Of a stretch of 64,000 nucleotides of DNA, positions 24,331 through 38,068 are shown piece after piece (the stretch's first letter is position 1; every line of letters begins with the position of its first letter). Both the position numbers and the translations under genes were made by a program. The notes under the pieces are model-generated. The model worked only from the letters and a program-made list of their open reading frames with translations. It did not search any database and was not told where the DNA came from. The stretch is from Cordia subcordata (Eukaryota; Streptophyta; Magnoliopsida; Boraginales; Cordiaceae): contig JAPTOF010000006.1 in assembly GCA_028554755.1 (NCBI GenBank), positions 3,280,501 through 3,344,500 of the forward strand. Reading direction: 5' to 3'.

Positions 24331-27300
24331 GCCAAACGGAGAGTAAAAGAAAGGTACTACAACTCAAAAACTTCTTTGAACTGCTGCTAGCTAGCTTGCC
24401 AGCTTAGCTAGCCACAACTGAGTCACGGACGAGTCGGCTCAGTTGGCGATCCAGCTTCCATAAACACCAACGGTGACGGAATCTAACAAGCTCGACAGGT
24501 GATGTGAAGAGAGTACGAGAGGATATGATAGAGTGAGTTGAGAGAGTATGAGGAATGACGAATGGCTCAGGCGTTTTGAGATGATGACGACATGCAATTA
24601 TCGGTTCCGATTGAAACAACAGTAAGCGTATCTACATTTTGTTCTATGGGGAAGTATCTCGTAGAGGAAGAAGCCAAAGGTTAATTTGGTTTGACTGCCT
24701 TCTATGTCTTAGCTAAGCCAAATTAAACTGTGGCTTTCTTTTTCCTTTTTTTGAGAACATCGTGTGGACGTTTTAGTTGTGTCTTTTTACTAGTCACGTC
24801 AAATGCTACTCTTCCGGCTCCGGAAAAAAATTTATTGGAGGGAGAAAATCTTTTTTAGGAAAATATTTTTAGGAGTTTGGTAATAACGGTTGAAAAAAGT
24901 TTTTCGGTACGAAATTCTATGTATCTAGTAATTTGAAATATATTATTTTAAATAACAAAAAGAATATAAAAATTAAATTTAAAGATTTAAAAATAAAACT
25001 TAGGATTTTATATTTTCATTTTAGTTTTCATTTCTTTGTTTTTCAAATTTTATTTTTAATTTATTAATTAATTATTTTTTAAATTTTTTTAACAAGCTTA
25101 AGGCATAAGGTAAGGCCATGAGAGCGTAGGTGAGTGCAAAGGCAGAACTAGAAATTTGTCAATGGGGAGGTCGAGATTTATTTTGATATTTGAATCAGTA
25201 TTCTAGGTCTATTTTCGTATTTCAGTGTAAATTATCTAAGAAATAGCAGTAAGTATAAGTCTTTCTCTCTTCTAAAGTGATAATGAAAGCAACACATATT
25301 TGCCAATAATCAAAATAACAAAGGTTAGTAACATAGATATTTAATATGTAAACAAGTGTAAAGAAAATACCATTTAACAAAATAATATAAGATTACATTA
25401 AAAACACTTGAAAAACATTTTCCTGCAAACAAGTAGAGGTTCTTGAATGAAAAAAATAAATAAATAACAAAAAGTTTACCATTGAAAGAAAAAATAAAAA
25501 TTAATAAAGTTTTGCCTCCCAAAAATTAAATAGAGTGGGTCGAACTGTCGAAGAAAACTTCTCCTTGTGGTTGCATCTTTTGAATTTAACTCTGTGTCCC
25601 TCATTGTGAAAGTTATTTGGGATTTGATTGACTTAGATCATATAGTGAAATGCACTGTATAATTTTCTAGTTTATAGTTTAAGTATGAATCAACAAGATT
25701 ACACAACAAATAAACATTGTCATAGCAAAATAAAATTCTTATTACATGACTTGTAGTATTAAAGAAAAAAGTGAATATAAATGGTTTATGTAGACAAGAT
25801 ATGCCAATAATATTGTTTTAAATTTAAAATAATTGAAATTCTTCTATTGGTTTGATGAAAGAAACATCTCTTGTAATATATAAAGGTAGGGGAACGTTGT
25901 TTAAAACAGTAGAGATAGGTTTTTGAATCTTAGATCTATAGATACAATAGAATAATAAGGTGCAACCCCTGGGGAATATAATTTTAGTATTTTCTTATCT
26001 TTACCGAATAATAATTAATTAAATATTTTCTTAATTATATATTTTTCCACCTCCCAAACAACCATTTTGTTCTGAACACCAACGTCTCGAGACACTATCA
26101 GTAATTAGAAAATTAACTCAAAGACGTGGCCACCTCTCTAAGGTTGAAGCATGCATTCAACATGGCGCTGCTGACGACTGTTTTGCAGTCAATGGTCAAC
26201 GATTCCGATTTTTCTTACTTTAGCAAAATAAACAATTGCATTTTCTTCGTTCTGAGTCATCGGGCGAGAAAATTACTACTCTTTTGGTATTATTATTATT
26301 AGAGTCCGTATTGGCCGTACAAATTTTTTTCTCATAAAACTCGTCCTTGATTGTGATACAAGTAGAACTCGTGCCTGACTTTTACATACTGGTTTGTCGA
26401 AGAGTAATTTGCATTATAAATTTTATAATACAATGGTATGTCTAAGGTCTAATAATATCTCTAAGGTGAGAATATAGACTTAAATTAAGACAGGAAAGAG
26501 AGACAAGAGAGAGATTTTTTATCCTGCAAGCAACAAGCAACAACAGCTGAAAAGTCGTTGCGAGATTTGATTTCCAGTTGGACGATAAAATACGAGCGAA
26601 AAATCTCCTCTAATTATGCCAGTCGGAGATAACAAGTTGTTATACAATCATCTCATTCCTATTTCATTGAAATAGTTCTCTCTTACTTTGATTTAGCAGG
26701 TTGTAAGCAACATAGATTGCCCAAATAAAAAGACTTTTTATCTTTTAAATATTTAAAATTATAACAAAACCACTTGAAAGGTTATTTTTTAGTCATTTTA
26801 ACAATGAAGTGATTTGCAATCACTTATTTATCAAATACATTGATAGTTTTTAAACACATATTATCCAAATATTTCTCTGCTTATTTATCACTTATAAGGA
26901 TTAAAACTTAGTTCAAGGCACTAGTATAAAAATAAGTAATTAAAGCAAATGAGCTCTTAGTGATTTATGATTTGGAATAGTTTTTTGGTACCACTCGATA
27001 CCTACTCGTTTCACTAATACTAGACTTATGGCATGAGTTGTACTATTCCAATTTTCTTTGTACTAAGTTTCGATTAGCATTAAAAGGAGAAATAAAGGAG
27101 TGGAAAAGATTAAAGTATGTTTCCATTATTTGAATTTACTTTCAAATGAAAGGTTTGAGAAACCCTTACAATGAAACGATTTTTCCATTCCCTAATTCAG
27201 GGTTTACTGAAGCAGGAAAAAAAAAATTGGATGAGTGAAAAAATACTATTTCTAGTATTTTCACATAATTGTAGACAATAGCCTTAACATAATAAAAAAA

Positions 27301-29863
27301 ATGAAAAGAATATTTAAATAACTTTTGATTTCAAGTGCATCTTTCTTTCCTTTTCCCGTCCAACAAAAATCATAAAATCCTTTGATTTCTTTTTGTTTCT
27401 TATTTTTTCTAATAATTTTCATTTAATTTCTTTTATAATTTTTGCCTTTATTTTACTGTTCTTTCCTTTACCCTGCAAATTCAAACATAATAATTTTAAG
27501 CTCTTCTCATCCAGCTCCTTTGCCTAACTGGAAAGAGAGAGACAAATCATAAGTATGTTGGTTGGTTCAATACCTAACCATAGGTACTTTTTAAGCAAGT
27601 CCGGCCTGTTTGTTTGGCCATAATTAACGAAGTACTGACCTGGTAAACTGCTGTAATTAATACTATATTTGTTTCGCAGAAAATAATTTATTTTGAAAAA
27701 TATTTTCTTAAGAAAACACTGTTTTCATTATTTGATTATAACAACAAAAGTTAATTGAAAATATTTTTAATCACACTAAAAAATATATTTATGTGCACCC
27801 CCAACCCCGGTCTCTTAGGAGTTGGGGCTAAGGCGCCACCGGGGGGGGGGGGGAGGGGGGAATATGATATGTGTGTTAGGGTGGGGGGTGGATTTACTAA
27901 GTGTGTGGAAAATGTTTTTCTATTTTTTTCCTATTGAAAATATTTTCTTAAAAAATTACCTCAATTTTCATTTATCAGGAAAATGTTTTTCCGTTGACTT
28001 TTTTATTTTTAGCAATCAAACACCAGAAACTGCAAAACATATTTTTTAGAAAAATATTTTTCGTGAAAAAAATGGAGCCTATTTTTCACTTTTTTCTCCC
28101 CTTCTTGAAGAGACAAGTCTTATTATAAGAGGACCAGTCTAGTTTTGCAGGGAAAACATTACGTAACAAAGCAAACGGCTTATTTGCATTATGAGCGTAC
28201 TAACAAATTTTTATAGAGGGATGCCTCTTAAAACGTGTTTTGACTAAGTTGCATATATCCAATAATGTGAATACTTTAACGTATCTGGACCAAGAGAGAA
28301 TTATTCACTTCTATGACATATTTTTTTGGGATAGGGCTATTAGCTGATTTCGAACACTTAATTTTAGTTGCACAAGATGGAAATAGAAAATAAAAACAAA
28401 AGGAAAAAAAACCCGAGTTTACTAATTTTATGGATTTTCTTTCCTGAAAATTTTATCAGAACCAGAGAAATATAATCAAGGGTATCCTTCCAATCATTAA
28501 ATAACTAAAATAAAGATTTCGCTTAAATTAGCACATAGTATCTCATGCCATGATTTTTGCACCACTACAATATCCAGAGAAAATTACAAAGCATAATGAA
28601 AACATGGTAGCTTCATAGCTAAATTAAGCTGTACAAACTACGGCAGTTTATATTCAATTTCTAGCAACTATTCTATTTAGTATTAGTACTAGCTAAGCCA
28701 ATCATCATTTAGAATTATTCCCACAAATAATACGCACATCTGTATTGCGTCAAGCAAATTGGTTTTAATTATACATAATAATTAGCATAACCAACACATG
28801 AATATCGATTTAACAATTTAATTGGGGGGACTAATTTAATCTATGTCCAATCAATCATATCTTATTATAAATCCCATTGTCTAATGGCAGCGATTTTTTT
28901 TCCTTTTTTTTCTTTTTTTTTCCGGGTCAAATAATCGCTGGAGATAAGCACCGCTCAAATGAGCACAAAATTAATAGAGAAAACAATCACGGGGATAATA
29001 ATTGGTGAGCTACTGCTGACAGCATTAGGCGCGCAGCGGCACGTTATTTTCTTATTTGTCTCCATGGGAAAAAATATGCGAAAATATTCGTGGCAGAGAT
29101 GCAAGTTGCTTTTTTTCATTTGATTTTTTTACCTCGTGAAGAAAAAGTTGTTTATTTTTTTCTCTTTCTTTCTCTTTTTTTCCACGTGTGTGGGCTGGGT
29201 GGGAGGGTTAGAGCATAAATTGCTGTTAAACCTCAATTGTTTATGTAAGGGGAATTGCTAAAAAATGATCAAATCGAACAATTCAGTAAAGTATGATGTA
29301 TAGGTCTCACATGCATGTGAGACTAATTTTCACTAAGTCGGGTGGCTTATTTTTACTAAGTTGGGTGGCTTATTGTCAGATGTTTGAAACACACTGTAGA
29401 TTAATTTTAAGAACTCGCTTAAAATTCAAATTTCTTGAAGATATGGAAACTATTGGTCCTGAATAGTTCTAGCAACTAAAATCAAGAAGTTATTAGAATA
29501 GAATTAAAATAGATTTTCCAACAGAAAAGTAAAATAGAAAAAATATAGATCATCGTCGCCATCGTACTGGTGCCCACACGCTAATTCACAATCAATAATT
29601 GAAATTTATTCCACATTTCTAACTTGTGAGGTTGGTCGTGAACCGGTAAGAAGACAGTTTTGGATGGTTACAAAAAAGATTAATAAGTTTGAAGTGATGA
29701 TGCAATTATTTGATTTTCACAAAATGATTAAGATCAATTTATTATAATTATATAATCATTTTACATGCAAGAAAGAATTTTTACGAACAACATAATTTGT
29801 GGAATCCACCATATACATCGCACTAATAGAATGCGTCATGCAGAGTATTCAAAGTCAATCCAT
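24331..29863. other. Gene-poor spacer of about 5.5 kb
   Basis: No gene is recognised. The first few hundred bases are probably 5' leader and promoter of the minus-strand GT64 gene; no ATG-initiated upstream frame of note was seen there. Positions 27841-27860 are G13-A-G6 with more G runs to about 27890, a possible quadruplex. Around 27660-28075, words such as GAAAATATTTTCTTA recur in both orientations, suggesting an old inverted-repeat element whose borders I could not fix. Confidence 0.5.
29855..29863 (+). repeat. 5' target-site duplication of the LINE
   Basis: TCAATCCAT here is repeated exactly at 32436-32444, directly after the poly(A) tail of the LINE. Confidence 0.75.
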
Positions 29864-32435
29864 TTGTGCGTGTCATCAATACCCTCTTTGGAATTAATGG
29901 GGATTAGCTGAATACGTTGGAGGATATTGGTAAAGAAGCAGTTGAGTACTGTACCAATTTGCTGGGGACTGTAAAACATGACATCAAACATCTGACCCTT
30001 TCTAATATCCGTAGCATTCTCCAATCTACGGTTAAGGAGGATGATGCCAATGAGCTTATCAAACCAGTTATGGAAGTAAAAATTAAGAGGGCTATGTTTG
30101 AGATTCCTTGTGATAAGAGTCCGGGACCCAATGGGTTTAACTCCCACTTCTACAAAGCTGCCTGGCCCTTAATTGGTAAGGATGTGATTTTGGCTATCAA
30201 ATCCTTTTTTAACTCTGGTAGGTTGCTTAATGAGATTAAAACCACTTCTCTTGTTCTCATCCCAAAGGTCAGGAATCCTTCTCAAGTTACTGAATTTAGG
30301 CCCATCACTTGCTGCAATACACTTTATAAGTGTATTACTAAAATAATTTCTAATCGCATGAGGATGTGTTTGCACTATCTGATTTCTTCTGAACAAAATG
30401 CTTTTGTTAAGGGTCGAAGTATTTCGGACAATGTGCTGTTGGGGCAAGAATTGGTTAGAGGCTATGGAAGGAAGGAAGTTTCCCCTCGATGCATTATCAA
30501 AGCGGATCTCCAGAAAGCGTATGATACTTTGGATTTGGATTTTATGCTTAACACTTTGGCTACCTTCAACTTCCCACCAAAATTCATTTCATGGATCAAA
30601 AGATGTATCACTTCTCCTAAGTACTCAATTGCCTTGAATGGGGGACTTTATGTTCTTCAGTGGAGCCAGGGAAATTAGACAGGGTGACCCTATTTCCCTT
30701 TACTTATTTGTCCTTGCTATGGAGGTTTTCTCTGGCATTATGAGGAGGGCGGGGGAACTCAGGGAGTTCAAGTTTCACCCAACATGCAAGACCCTGAGAA
30801 TTAATCATCTCTGCTTTGCGGATGATCTTCTTATCTTTTGTAAAGCTGATGAAAATTCTTCAGAATTATCAAGGAGTGTCTCAGGTTATTTTATCATTGT
30901 TCGGGACTCTCTACAAGCCAATCAAAAAGCGAGATCTTTTTTGGGGGATGTTCCGAGGCTAGGTGTGCTATTCTGGAAGATATCTTGGTATTCAAGATGG
31001 GTAAACTCCCAATCAAATACTTGGGAGTTCCTCTTATTCCAGGGAGGTTTTATAAGAGAGATTGTGATTGCCTAATTGAGAGAATTACGAATAATATTAA
31101 TGGTTGGACAAACAAATGGCTGAATCTTGCTGTTTGTCTCCAACTTGTGAGATCAATCCTTGCCAACATTAACTCTTACTGGGCTCGTTTGTTTATTATT
31201 CCTAAGGGAGTCCTTAAGGAAATTGAGAAAAAAAATGGCTTCTTTTTTTTGGTCCGGGAAGAAGGGCATGGGTAAGAAAGCAAAGATTTCTTGGTCTGTG
31301 TTTTGTACAAATAAAGATGAAGGTGGACTTGGATTGAGCAGATTGTTTGAGGCTAACCAAGCCACTATCCTTAGATATCTTTGGATCTTGCACACCAAAC
31401 AAAAATCAATTTGGGCTAACTGGGCGAAGGAATATTATTTGAAGCTGGACACTCTCTGGATGATTCCTATTCACCCAAATTCCTCTTGGGCTTGGAAAAA
31501 AATTATGCAACTTAGAGACGTGGCTCATCATGCGATCATTCACACCGTTGGCAATGAACAGGACACTCTTTTCTGGTATAATAACTGGCACCCTTTTGGC
31601 TCTTTGAATGATTATTTTTTCTTGGATAGCTCAACTGTCAAGCATAATCTCAAATTCGCTAAACTTATCCAAGAAGATGACTAGGCTTGGGATATTTTTA
31701 ACCCTGTCTACTCTGGCATTTTTAATAACCTTGGAGACATGAGACCAAATGGCATGAGAGTAGATAAAATTATTTGGTCCAATGACCCTAATGAAAGATA
31801 TTAAAAAAGGGCAGCTTCTGAACTTATCAGAACCTCACAGCAAAAGGTTGATTGGTATGGGCTTATTTGGTTCAAGCATCATATTCCCAAATATGCTATT
31901 TACCGTTGGCTGATATGGCATAGAAGGCTTCCAACGATGGACAGATTGCTCTCTTGGGGAATCTCAATTAACCCTTCTTGCACTTTCTGTCAGTTGAGTA
32001 TTGAAGATCATGAGCATCTCTTCTTTAACTGCTCCTTTGTCAAACGAATTTGGAACCTTGGGTGGAAAAATATCAAGGGACCTGTGAAACTGAGACATTG
32101 GACTGAAGTTACTAATTGGCTTTTGACATAGGCTAAGTTGGATACGCTTCAAGCTAGAATGACAAAGCTCTTCTTAGGGGCCTTTGTTTACCACATCTAG
32201 AAGGAGAGAAACCAGAGAATCCATCATAAAAAAGTCTTAACGGGAGAACAAATCTTTGAGAGTACAGCTTTTGATGTCAGGAACAAAGTTCTTATGCTTA
32301 GGAAGATTAAAAATTCTCTTTTGAATTTGGCTATTCTCAGAGCTTGGAATGTAAATGTAGTTAGATAGCAAACTTCCTTTGTACATTTGTTGATATTATG
32401 ACATCCTTACTTATTGAGCAAAAAAAAAAAAAAAA
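29864..32435 (+). mobile_element. 5'-truncated LINE (non-LTR retrotransposon) with poly(A) tail
   Basis: This 2.57-kb insertion begins inside the second open reading frame, ends in 16 A (32420-32435), and is flanked by the 9-bp duplication TCAATCCAT (29855-29863 and 32436-32444). Its only recognisable content is a broken reverse-transcriptase/zf-RVT frame. 5' truncation, a tail and a short target duplication are the marks of target-primed reverse transcription. No endonuclease domain is present because the 5' part was never copied. Confidence 0.88.
29894..32368 (+). pseudogene. LINE ORF2 remnant: reverse transcriptase plus zf-RVT, frameshifted
   Basis: Read across frames, the order is LEDIGKEAVEYCTNLLGT, then the RT blocks CDKSPGPNGFNSHFYKAAW, LVLIPKV, FRPITCCNTLYKCITKIISNR, EQNAFVKGRSISDN and IIKADLQKAYDTLD (first catalytic Asp). 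After a frameshift near 30665, GAREIRQGDP and the catalytic LCFADDLLIF box (about 30810-30840) follow. After more frame changes comes KLPIKYLGVPL near 31005, then KISWSVFCTNKDEGGLGL. In-frame stops lie at 31682-31684 and near 31801. The cysteine/histidine zf-RVT region is CTFCQLSIEDHEHLFFNCSF at about 31980-32038. At least three frameshifts and several stops make it inactive. Family assignment is firm. Confidence 0.9.
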
Positions 32436-33858
32436 TCAATCCATAATAAATACTCTTCTCATTTCTGCTGTCACCTAATTTACCTGGATTCAGTGAATTT
32501 CAGTGGAAGAACGTCGTTTTCTTATTTTAGTCAAGTGCATAGAATCACCGAAAGCAGAAGAAATTAAACGGTTCAATCACACAACTCGAAAGTCATATAT
32601 GTGATGTGCATGCGTCGAAAAATGGTGTATCAAGTGGTCACCTATCGTATTAAGTTGATCAACTATTGGGAAGGAAAATATTCCAAAGTAAAGGCATGTA
32701 GACATTTCATAAACCGTACTTTGTCATTTTCAATAGTTCAAAAGATTTTGAGGATACGAACAATTCATAATACGTATCATTGAGAGATATTTGGGTATTT
32801 TTGCAAATACATATAATCCAGCTTTATATAACTCATGCATCAATATTATCCAAAAGCGGGCCGTGTGTCAACGCTCTTCGTTACAATAAGTTTTAGAAAA
32901 CTTTTTACTCCTTTCCGTTTTACGATGAACAATTCCAAATTAAAATGCCATGCCTGTTGTCAATGGAATCTTGTTACAAACAAAAGATACAAACTAATCG
33001 GTCGAACACTATTGCCAGTCTTTGCTCTTTTTCGGTCGAACACTATTGCCATTCTTTCTTTTTTTTTTTTTTTTTTGAAATAATAATTTAAAAAACACAC
33101 GCACACAATGGGACGGTGATAAGTTGTAATAATTGGAGATTATATGGCTGTCCTTACTCCAGCTAAGATCCGACCATGACAAAATGCAAACCGACCATAA
33201 AACAATGAAAATTCAGTCCAAGTGCTTACAAGAACAATGGATTGTGACCTATCTTCTAATTAATTTTAATATTACATTTTAATCAATTTTTCTTAAATAA
33301 AATTTCAAATTAGGTATTATAAGAAAAGTAAATAATTAGAAGGTTAAAATAAAGTATTAATTAAGAGAAAATTCTAATCTAACAAATATAACCCAAGTGA
33401 CGCCCCAAGACACATCCGACTTAATTTATTGACTTTGCAAGTTCTAAATTTGACCTTATACCCTTTTATTACAAATATTAGTTGATTTTTATATGGTTTC
33501 CATTAGAATGTCTTCTTATATCATCATAAAATTTATAATTTTACAATGTCTACTTTGAAGTCTACTAGTCTTATTTAACATGCATGAAATTGTTATTATA
33601 TAGAAATAAATAACACCCGCCTGAATTATGATTGGTCGGCTGCATGATAATGAAAATAAAATCATTCTATAATTGGCCATGTTCGCATGAGAGTGAAATA
33701 CAAAATGATCGATACACGTTGGCAAGGGTTCCACTATCCAGCCCACCCAAAAATGTGTATATATAAAGCGCTTGTGTCTTGCCCTCTCTCACTGCAACAA
33801 GTGACTAAAATTTATTGCTAGAAGCAAAATACTAGAGTGATCGTATTAATCAGTTGTA
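32436..33858. other. Spacer and 5' flank of the first PIP1 copy (start of the tandem duplication)
   Basis: From about 32834 onward this DNA is paralogous to 37110-38068. Shared words include CGATGAACAATTCCAAATTA and TGGCTGTCCTTACTCCAGCT. A 33-bp local repeat (GGTCGAACACTATTGCCA) occurs at 33000 and 33034. A TATA-like TGTATATATAAAG lies near 33755. No other gene is recognised. Confidence 0.6.
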
Positions 33859-35462
33859 ATGGAGCACAGGGAGCACGACGTCGACTTGGGACTAAACAAG
33901 TACTCAGAGAAGCAAGCCATTGGCACGGCGGCTCAAGACAGGGACTACACAGAGCCGCCGCCTGCGCCGTTATTTGATCCAAATGAGCTCCCCTCATGGT
34001 CCTTCTATCGAGCTGGGTTGCTGAGTTCATGGCCACTTTTCTCTTCCTCTATATCACCATCTTGACTGTCATGGGGGTTGTTAAATCCGACTCCAAGTGT
34101 TCCACCGTTGGCATTCAGGGCATTGCCTGGGCTTTTGGTGGCATGATCTTTGCTCTCGTTTAGTGCACCGCCGGCATTTCAGGTTAGTTGTAATGATTTC
34201 TCACGGCGAAAATTCCACTTCTATGTGAATGGTTCTTAAACTCCAACAATTTTTGCACGTAACAAATTAATCTTTTGGGATTGGCTCTTCCTTTGAACTT
34301 AAGCTGTTACACTAGTCTAGCACAAGATTTATTGAAACTAGTCTTTAAATAAATTAACTTCTTAACTAACACGAGTTCAAAAAGTAAACAAGTCTTATCA
34401 ATATTATGCGTGGTGCAGGAGGGCACATTAATCCGGCAGTGACATTTGGACTGTTCTTGGCGAGGAAATGCTCGTTGACTAGGGCCATTTTCTACATGGT
34501 GATGCAATGCCTTGGAGCTATCTGTGGTGCTGGTGTGGTGAAAGGGTTCGGAAAGAGCTTGTACCAGACTCATGGTGGTGGTGCCAATGTTGTCAACCAT
34601 GGTTACACCAAGGGTGATGGCCTCGGGGCTGAGATTGTCGGTACCTTTGTGCTTGTTTACACTGTGTTCTCAGCAACTGATGCCAAGCGGAACGCTAGAG
34701 ACACCCACGTTCCTGTGAGTATCTTTTAAGAATCGTAAAGATTCTATCATAAAAATTAATTTGTATTCGAATAATATCTTAGTTATAGTTAAATGATTAT
34801 TAACATGTTTTTCTTTTGTGTTCAAACTTGGTTTCTTGGTCTGAATTGGCATGTCGGTGGTGTTATAATTAGGTCTTGGCACCATTGCCAATTGGGTTCG
34901 CGGTGTTCTTGGTGCACTTGGCCACCATTCCAATCACTGGCACGGGCATTAACCCAGCTAGGAGTCTTGGTGCTGCAATCATCTACAACAAGGACCAGGC
35001 ATGGAATGACCACGTAAGCATTATACTGTTACCCCACCATAAAATGTTTTATATATAATGCTACCAAACACTATTTAGAAACATTACAAACTCAAATTAA
35101 GATTCAAATTTGGACACATAAATTCATCCCGAAGTCGTATAATTCGGATTAACTAGTCACCAAAATCTATCAGAACTAGTCTAGTCCCTTAATTAATTTG
35201 AACTCAAGATGTAACTAAGTCACAGTGAGAATATGTTATTGCCTGTATATATATTTGGTCAACATTAATTTATTGACTATTATAACCTCTTCTGGGAAAA
35301 ACTATTGGAACCTTCTTCAATCTATGGCAATTAAATCGTTTTCAATGTTTTTGGTGGTGTGTGATGCAGTGGGTATTTTGGGTTGGACCGTTCGCTGGGG
35401 CGGCACTCGCAGCTCTCTACCACCAAGTCATAATCAGGGCAATCCCATTCAAGAACAACTGA
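33859..35462 (+). pseudogene. PIP1 aquaporin pseudogene (upstream tandem copy)
   Basis: The four-exon structure matches the intact neighbour: 33859-34182, 34419-34714, 34873-35013 and 35370-35462, all with GT-AG borders. Two lesions are visible in exon 1. One base is missing after 34017 relative to the sister gene (GGG-TTG instead of GGGATTG), shifting frame just before the first transmembrane helix. The codon TAC (Tyr of LVYCTAG) has become TAG at 34161-34163. All other exons keep both NPA motifs, the PIP loop sequences and a normal end (IPFKNN). If the locus is expressed, the protein would stop soon after the N-terminal tail. The near-perfect remainder points to recent inactivation, or to sequence errors at two places. 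Confidence 0.88.
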
Positions 35463-35932
35463 AAGTTCCAAAAGGCATTTTTCTAGTCGCAACCAATTTC
35501 TGATTTTCCATTTTGTGGTCGTTTTTTCATCTGAAGCGTGCAGACCAAGCGCGATTCCGTTCACTTTCTTTCGCTTCCCCTCCCCCCCCCCCCCCCATCA
35601 TTTTCTTTAATTTATGTATGTATTTGTGTTGCCTTGCCTATGAAATGTCTTTGCAAGATGTATATACCGGATCGTGTGTTGTGGGCCGGGCCTTGTTGCT
35701 TTTGTAATTGGGAAAGAAATTCATCATCACAATAACAAGCACCAAGCATCCTCTTAGTTCATTTTTGTCTTGTCACTGTCTGTTCTCTTTCATGTTGCTT
35801 TTTATTTTATTTGAAAGTAAGCCTAGTTGATTATCAGAACAGCAATTTAGAAGCCACAAGACAACCACCAAATTCTTTTGGAGATGATCTCACTCTTTTT
35901 ATTTCACTCTAGCAATGTAATGAAGTGCGTTA

Positions 35933-37109
35933 AGGAGAACGCTTCTATGCGTTCACTGAGAGTTTCTATGCATTCTGTGACAGCCTCCCTCTTCTCTAAC
36001 TTGACAAGTTCACAAAAAGCTGGCCAATCGTTATCAAATGCTCCCAAGTGTTTTGGAAACGCTTTTTTAATATTTTCAAAATCCAATTCTAGCGTCCAAT
36101 GAATGCTTCTATGCGTTCTGTGAAAGCCTCCCTCTTCTCCAACCTAACAAGTTCGCGAAAAGCTGGCCAAGTGTTTATCAAACGCTTTGAAGTATCTTGT
36201 AAATGCCTTTTTAATATTTTCAAAATACATACCTATTTTGTAATATTTTATAATAAAGAATTAAATTTATAATATTTATAAAGAAAATCCCTCATAGTGC
36301 GCTTCATTAAGAGATATTTGTGCATCTTGTAAGTACCTATGAAATCCAGGCAGAGACAACTCATGCGTCTCTCGTATCATTATTTGATTGTTCTTTCTTG
36401 AAAATCAACGGGTTAATATGAGGAGTGATTCAAGGGCTTATAAGGTGATTTAGATTTTATAATTTCTTTTATGTTAGAGATATTTCAACACCTCTCCTCA
36501 CGTGTGATCTAGACCAAGAGCCAAGGATACTCAACTAAGAGCACTAAACAGCGATAAGCACACGTGCACAAAACAAGAAACTAGGCCTAGATTTTATGAT
36601 TTTTTCCACGTGGAAGATATATTTCAATACCTCTTTTTATGTGTGACTCGAACCAAAAACCAGAAATATTGAACTAAGAACGCTAAAGAGAGATGGGTAC
36701 ATACATGACGCGAGAAACTAGGCCTAAATTTCATGATTTTTTCTATGTGGAAGATATATTTCAACATCTCTCATCATGTGTGATCCGAATCTAGAGCCAA
36801 GAATACTGAACCAAGAACACTAAACAGAGATGGTAACATATACATGACACAAGAAACTAAGCCCAAGACCTAGCTTTAGTGCCATGTTTAGAATTACTAA
36901 GGTTTTATTACAATAATAAAAAATCACTTGGTTAATAAGGAGTGATCCAAGACTTTATAAAGTGGTCTAAATTTTATAACTTTTTCAATGTAAGAAATAT
37001 ATTTTAACACGAACATCTACAGTGATTTACAAGTTCTTTTTGCTATGTAAAGTAAATTTCCATTAACAGCAGAAATTAACTTTTACGGCAATATTACCCA
37101 AAACCGAAG
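35933..37109. repeat. Repeat-rich spacer between the PIP1 copies: two tandem-repeat groups
   Basis: Group 1 is two copies of a unit of about 140 bp starting at about 35966 and 36107, sharing GCCTCCCTCTTCTC, AAAAGCTGGCCAA and TTTTTAATATTTTCAAAAT. Group 2 is three diverged copies with a period near 138 bp at about 36477-36890, each with GATATATTTCAACA..CTCT, GAACCAAGA..CTAAACAGAGATGG and GAAACTAGGCC. The group is flanked by related words at 36410 and 36930 (AAGGAGTGATCCAAG, TAAATTTTATAACTT). This part is absent from the second duplication unit. No coding potential is seen; a degraded retroelement origin is possible. Confidence 0.6.
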
Positions 37110-38068
37110 GGCCATGTATCAACATTTTATGGAGAAAGACATAAATTTTTCACCTATTACAAATACTAAGTTTTTAAGATTCTTATACGAAACTTTTTAC
37201 TCCTCACCATTTTCGATGAACAATTCCAAATTAACATGCCATGCATTTTGTGAATGGAACCTTGTAACACAAAAAAGATACAAACTAGCTATTCCCACTA
37301 TTGTCATTCTTTTTTCTTTTTCTTTTTTTTTTTCTCTTTTTTTTCCAAAACACTATTGCCATTCAATTAACCTTTCTTTAAACACAATGGGGCGGTGATA
37401 AGCTGTACTAGTTGGAGATGAAATATGGCTGTCCTTACTCCAGCTAGGATCCGACCATGACAAAATGCTAACCGACCAAAGACAACGAAAATTGAGTCCA
37501 AGTGCTTACAAGAAAAATGGATTATAACCTATCTTCTAATTAATTTAAATATTACATTTAAGTTAGTTTTTCTCAATTTTTAAATTTCAGACTAAGAGAA
37601 GATCCTAATCCAACGTAAATAACCCAAGCCACGCCCCAAGAATCATACAGTTAGGCATCAATTTATTGACTATGAAAGTTTTTAAATTTGAACTTGTATT
37701 TTTTCATTACAAATATTATTTGATCTTTATATGGCTTAAAATATACATTAAAACGACTTCTTATACCATAAAATTTATAATTTTAAGATGGTTTCACTGT
37801 AGTCTTATTTAACATAAAATTATGACTGGTCGGCCGCATGATAGTGAAATAGAAAATTATTCTATGATTGGTCATGTTCGCATGATAATGAAATACAAAA
37901 TCATTGATACACGTTGGCAAGGGTCCCACTAGCTAGGCCACCCAAAAATGTGTATATATATGAGCACTTGTGTCTTCCCTTCTCCCACCATAACAAGAAG
38001 TAACTAAATTTTCTTGCTAGAAGCAAATTAAGCAGAGCAAAATATTTTAGTGATTGTATTGAGTTGTA

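Noticed and set aside
24404..24619. Possible 71-codon upstream frame in the GT64 leader
   Set aside because: It begins with TTG, not ATG, so it would not be translated as an upstream frame.
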